Part shown: positions 62,711 through 64,000 of the stretch, one piece after another
Layout of the letters: each line of letters starts with the position of its first letter
Numbering within the stretch: position 1 is the first letter of the stretch
Assembly: GCA_040880585.1 (NCBI GenBank)
Contig: JBBDID010000035.1
Span: 62,001 to 126,000, forward strand
Origin: Paracrocinitomix sp040880585
Lineage (GTDB): Bacteria > Bacteroidota > Bacteroidia > Flavobacteriales_D > Crocinitomicaceae
Direction: 5' to 3'
DNA: 64,000 bases
Notes under the pieces: model-generated
What the model was told of the DNA's origin: nothing
Databases searched by the model: none
What the model saw: the letters and a program-made list of their open reading frames with translations, nothing else
Program-made: the position numbers and the translations under genes

Positions 62711-64000
62711 CTAATTATTTACAGAGTTAAAATATTCATTCACCAATGTCTTATAATAGACTTGAAGACTAAGTGGCATGGAGCGCATAAACTCCACTTC
62801 CGCTTTCTTTTTTCTATTATACTCTGTAAATTCTATTAGGTTACCTTCGTCCGGTTTTTTTCCTTCATTTGCCTCCCGTTCTTCGGAAAAACCCCTCTCA
62901 CGAATTGCCTTTTCACTTTCCAATAAACGGGTAAGGATATCTTCTTGTCGCTTGACGTACTCATTCCCTATATTTCCATTTAACAAATCATTTTCCAAGT
63001 CATTTAATTCTTCAATAATGTCATTCAGATCATTTCCAAAACCACTTCCATCTTTATTCAACTCTTCTTTCAACTTCTTAAGAGACTCTCGTATTTGAGC
63101 TTGTTGGGCCGCCATTTTTACCTGCTCTTTAGTAGAAAATCCAGGAATCTTTCCGTCTCCCATTCCATTACCTTCCCCGTCTTTACTTTGTCCCTCTTTT
63201 CCTCCGGGTTTTTTTCCGCCCTTCATTTTGCCAATTTGATCTTTCATGGCGTCTTTCATTTGTTGCATGTTCATTTTACCGCCGCCAGATCCCTGCCCAC
63301 TACCGCCCGGCTTATCACAAGAACCTCCTCCCGGCATAGAAGCTTGAGCCTGTTGCTGCATTTGCTCCAAAACCTCACTTAACATCAAGGCCAAATCATT
63401 ATAATCCGTCATGGCGTACTGTTGATGCTGCATTAGCTTTTTAGTGTTTCTTTCTTCAGATAACTCTCTTGCATTTTTTAAGTTATAGTTTAGCTCTGAA
63501 AGCTCATCATTGATAAAACTAGAGAGTTGGTACACTCTTTTACTTAAAGCCACGAGAGAGTCTCTAACACCATCTGTTGCCTTATCTATTGCTAACTGCT
63601 TTCGGTTTAATTCAAGATAATACGGATCCGAGGTTTCTGTTTTGGTATATTCCTCCATAAGATCTTCCTGATCATGAGAAAGGGCGACAATGTTCTCTAA
63701 AAGATAACGCAAAGCATCCATATCCTCTCCTTGCTGCTGTTGTTGGCTTTGTGACTGCATGGCTGCTATATCATCTGCCATTTGCTCCATCATTTCAGAA
63801 GCATTTTTTTGGTTCTCTTGAGATTTTCCGGACTTCCCTTTGTCCAGGTTTTCTTTTGACTCACTCATCTCAGCATCTATTTCCTCTTCTTGTTCTTCAT
63901 CAAATTCAATATCTCTAGGGTTTTGGAGCTCTTCATTCTTTTGTTCGGCCTCATCTATATCTTTTTGGATTTCATCAAACTTTTTATTTAACGCTTCTTG
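62711..64000 (-). CDS. DUF4175-family protein (partial, N-terminus off window)
   Basis: About 430 codons are visible, and the frame is open to the right edge. The C-terminal part of a DUF4175 protein is seen: long Glu/Gln-rich helices (EMMEQMADDIAAMQSQSQ), a Gly/Lys-rich linker near 63150-63350 (GGGKMNMQQ, GGKKPGGKEG), and the final MRSMPLSLQVYYKTLVNEYF. DUF4175 proteins normally have N-terminal membrane helices, absent here because of the edge. Function unknown; conserved in Bacteroidota at this position before the RsbW-like gene and ybeY. Confidence 0.85.
   Translation of the reverse strand, partial: QEALNKKFDEIQKDIDEAEQKNEELQNPRDIEFDEEQEEEIDAEMSESKENLDKGKSGKSQENQKNASEMMEQMADDIAAMQSQSQQQQQGEDMDALRYLLENIVALSHDQEDLMEEYTKTETSDPYYLELNRKQLAIDKATDGVRDSLVALSKRVYQLSSFINDELSELNYNLKNARELSEERNTKKLMQHQQYAMTDYNDLALMLSEVLEQMQQQAQASMPGGGSCDKPGGSGQGSGGGKMNMQQMKDAMKDQIGKMKGGKKPGGKEGQSKDGEGNGMGDGKIPGFSTKEQVKMAAQQAQIRESLKKLKEELNKDGSGFGNDLNDIIEELNDLENDLLNGNIGNEYVKRQEDILTRLLESEKAIRERGFSEEREANEGKKPDEGNLIEFTEYNRKKKAEVEFMRSMPLSLQVYYKTLVNEYFNSVNN

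Overview
The window looks like a chromosome segment of a gliding, type IX secretion (T9SS)-bearing member of the Bacteroidota, most likely Flavobacteriales and possibly close to Crocinitomicaceae. The reasons are low GC, three PorP/SprF genes, four proteins ending in the gliding-motility (type B) C-terminal sorting domain, a SprB-repeat giant protein, a DUF4175 protein and TAnnTTTG-type promoter boxes. I saw no tRNA, rRNA or CRISPR array.

1-16.3 kb is accessory DNA, with every recognisable gene on the minus strand. It opens with an arsenic/metal resistance operon (arsR, CxxC thioredoxin-like protein, rhodanese, ArsP-type permease, ArsO-type monooxygenase) carrying three copies of a 16-bp operator. 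Next come a methyltransferase, an ApeA-like HEPN anti-phage gene and an unknown gene; the last two are each bracketed by short inverted repeats. Then two ~230-bp direct repeats (6796-7027 and 14710-14939) enclose a decaying SDR gene, a truncated IS200-type transposase and a compact operon: cytosine-5 methyltransferase, ParB-fold protein, SNF2-type helicase and NO VEIN/DUF3883 nuclease. The operon is preceded by an internally deleted vsr gene, and the nuclease gene has a 13-bp duplication that cuts off its C-terminus. Six REP-like palindromes occur only in 3.2-16.3 kb. The four-gene operon is the best candidate for an undescribed restriction/defence system.

16.4-20 kb holds core genes (pepT, miaE) and small secreted proteins. 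20.1-43.6 kb is a cell-surface region: three sorting-domain proteins each paired with their own SprF-like outer-membrane protein (one is a 3,018-codon reading frame with about 31 SprB repeats), a TonB-type receptor, an S9 peptidase, a minimal sorting-domain-only protein, a CotH/lamin-tail protein and a DUF2490 protein.

43.6-54.6 kb has rnr, ferritin, a four-gene signalling operon (YfiR-like, TPR, HAMP-SpoIIE phosphatase, and a beta-propeller/adenylate cyclase/HD fusion) and a pair of paralogous secreted proteins. 54.7-58.9 kb is a coupled thyA-folA-topB-membrane protein cluster. 59-64 kb, on the minus strand, has a DUF4175 protein (running off the edge), an RsbW-like ATPase, ybeY, mnmG and a methyltransferase. 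Two perfect parS centromere sites lie at the ybeY/mnmG junction, suggesting that this end is origin-proximal.
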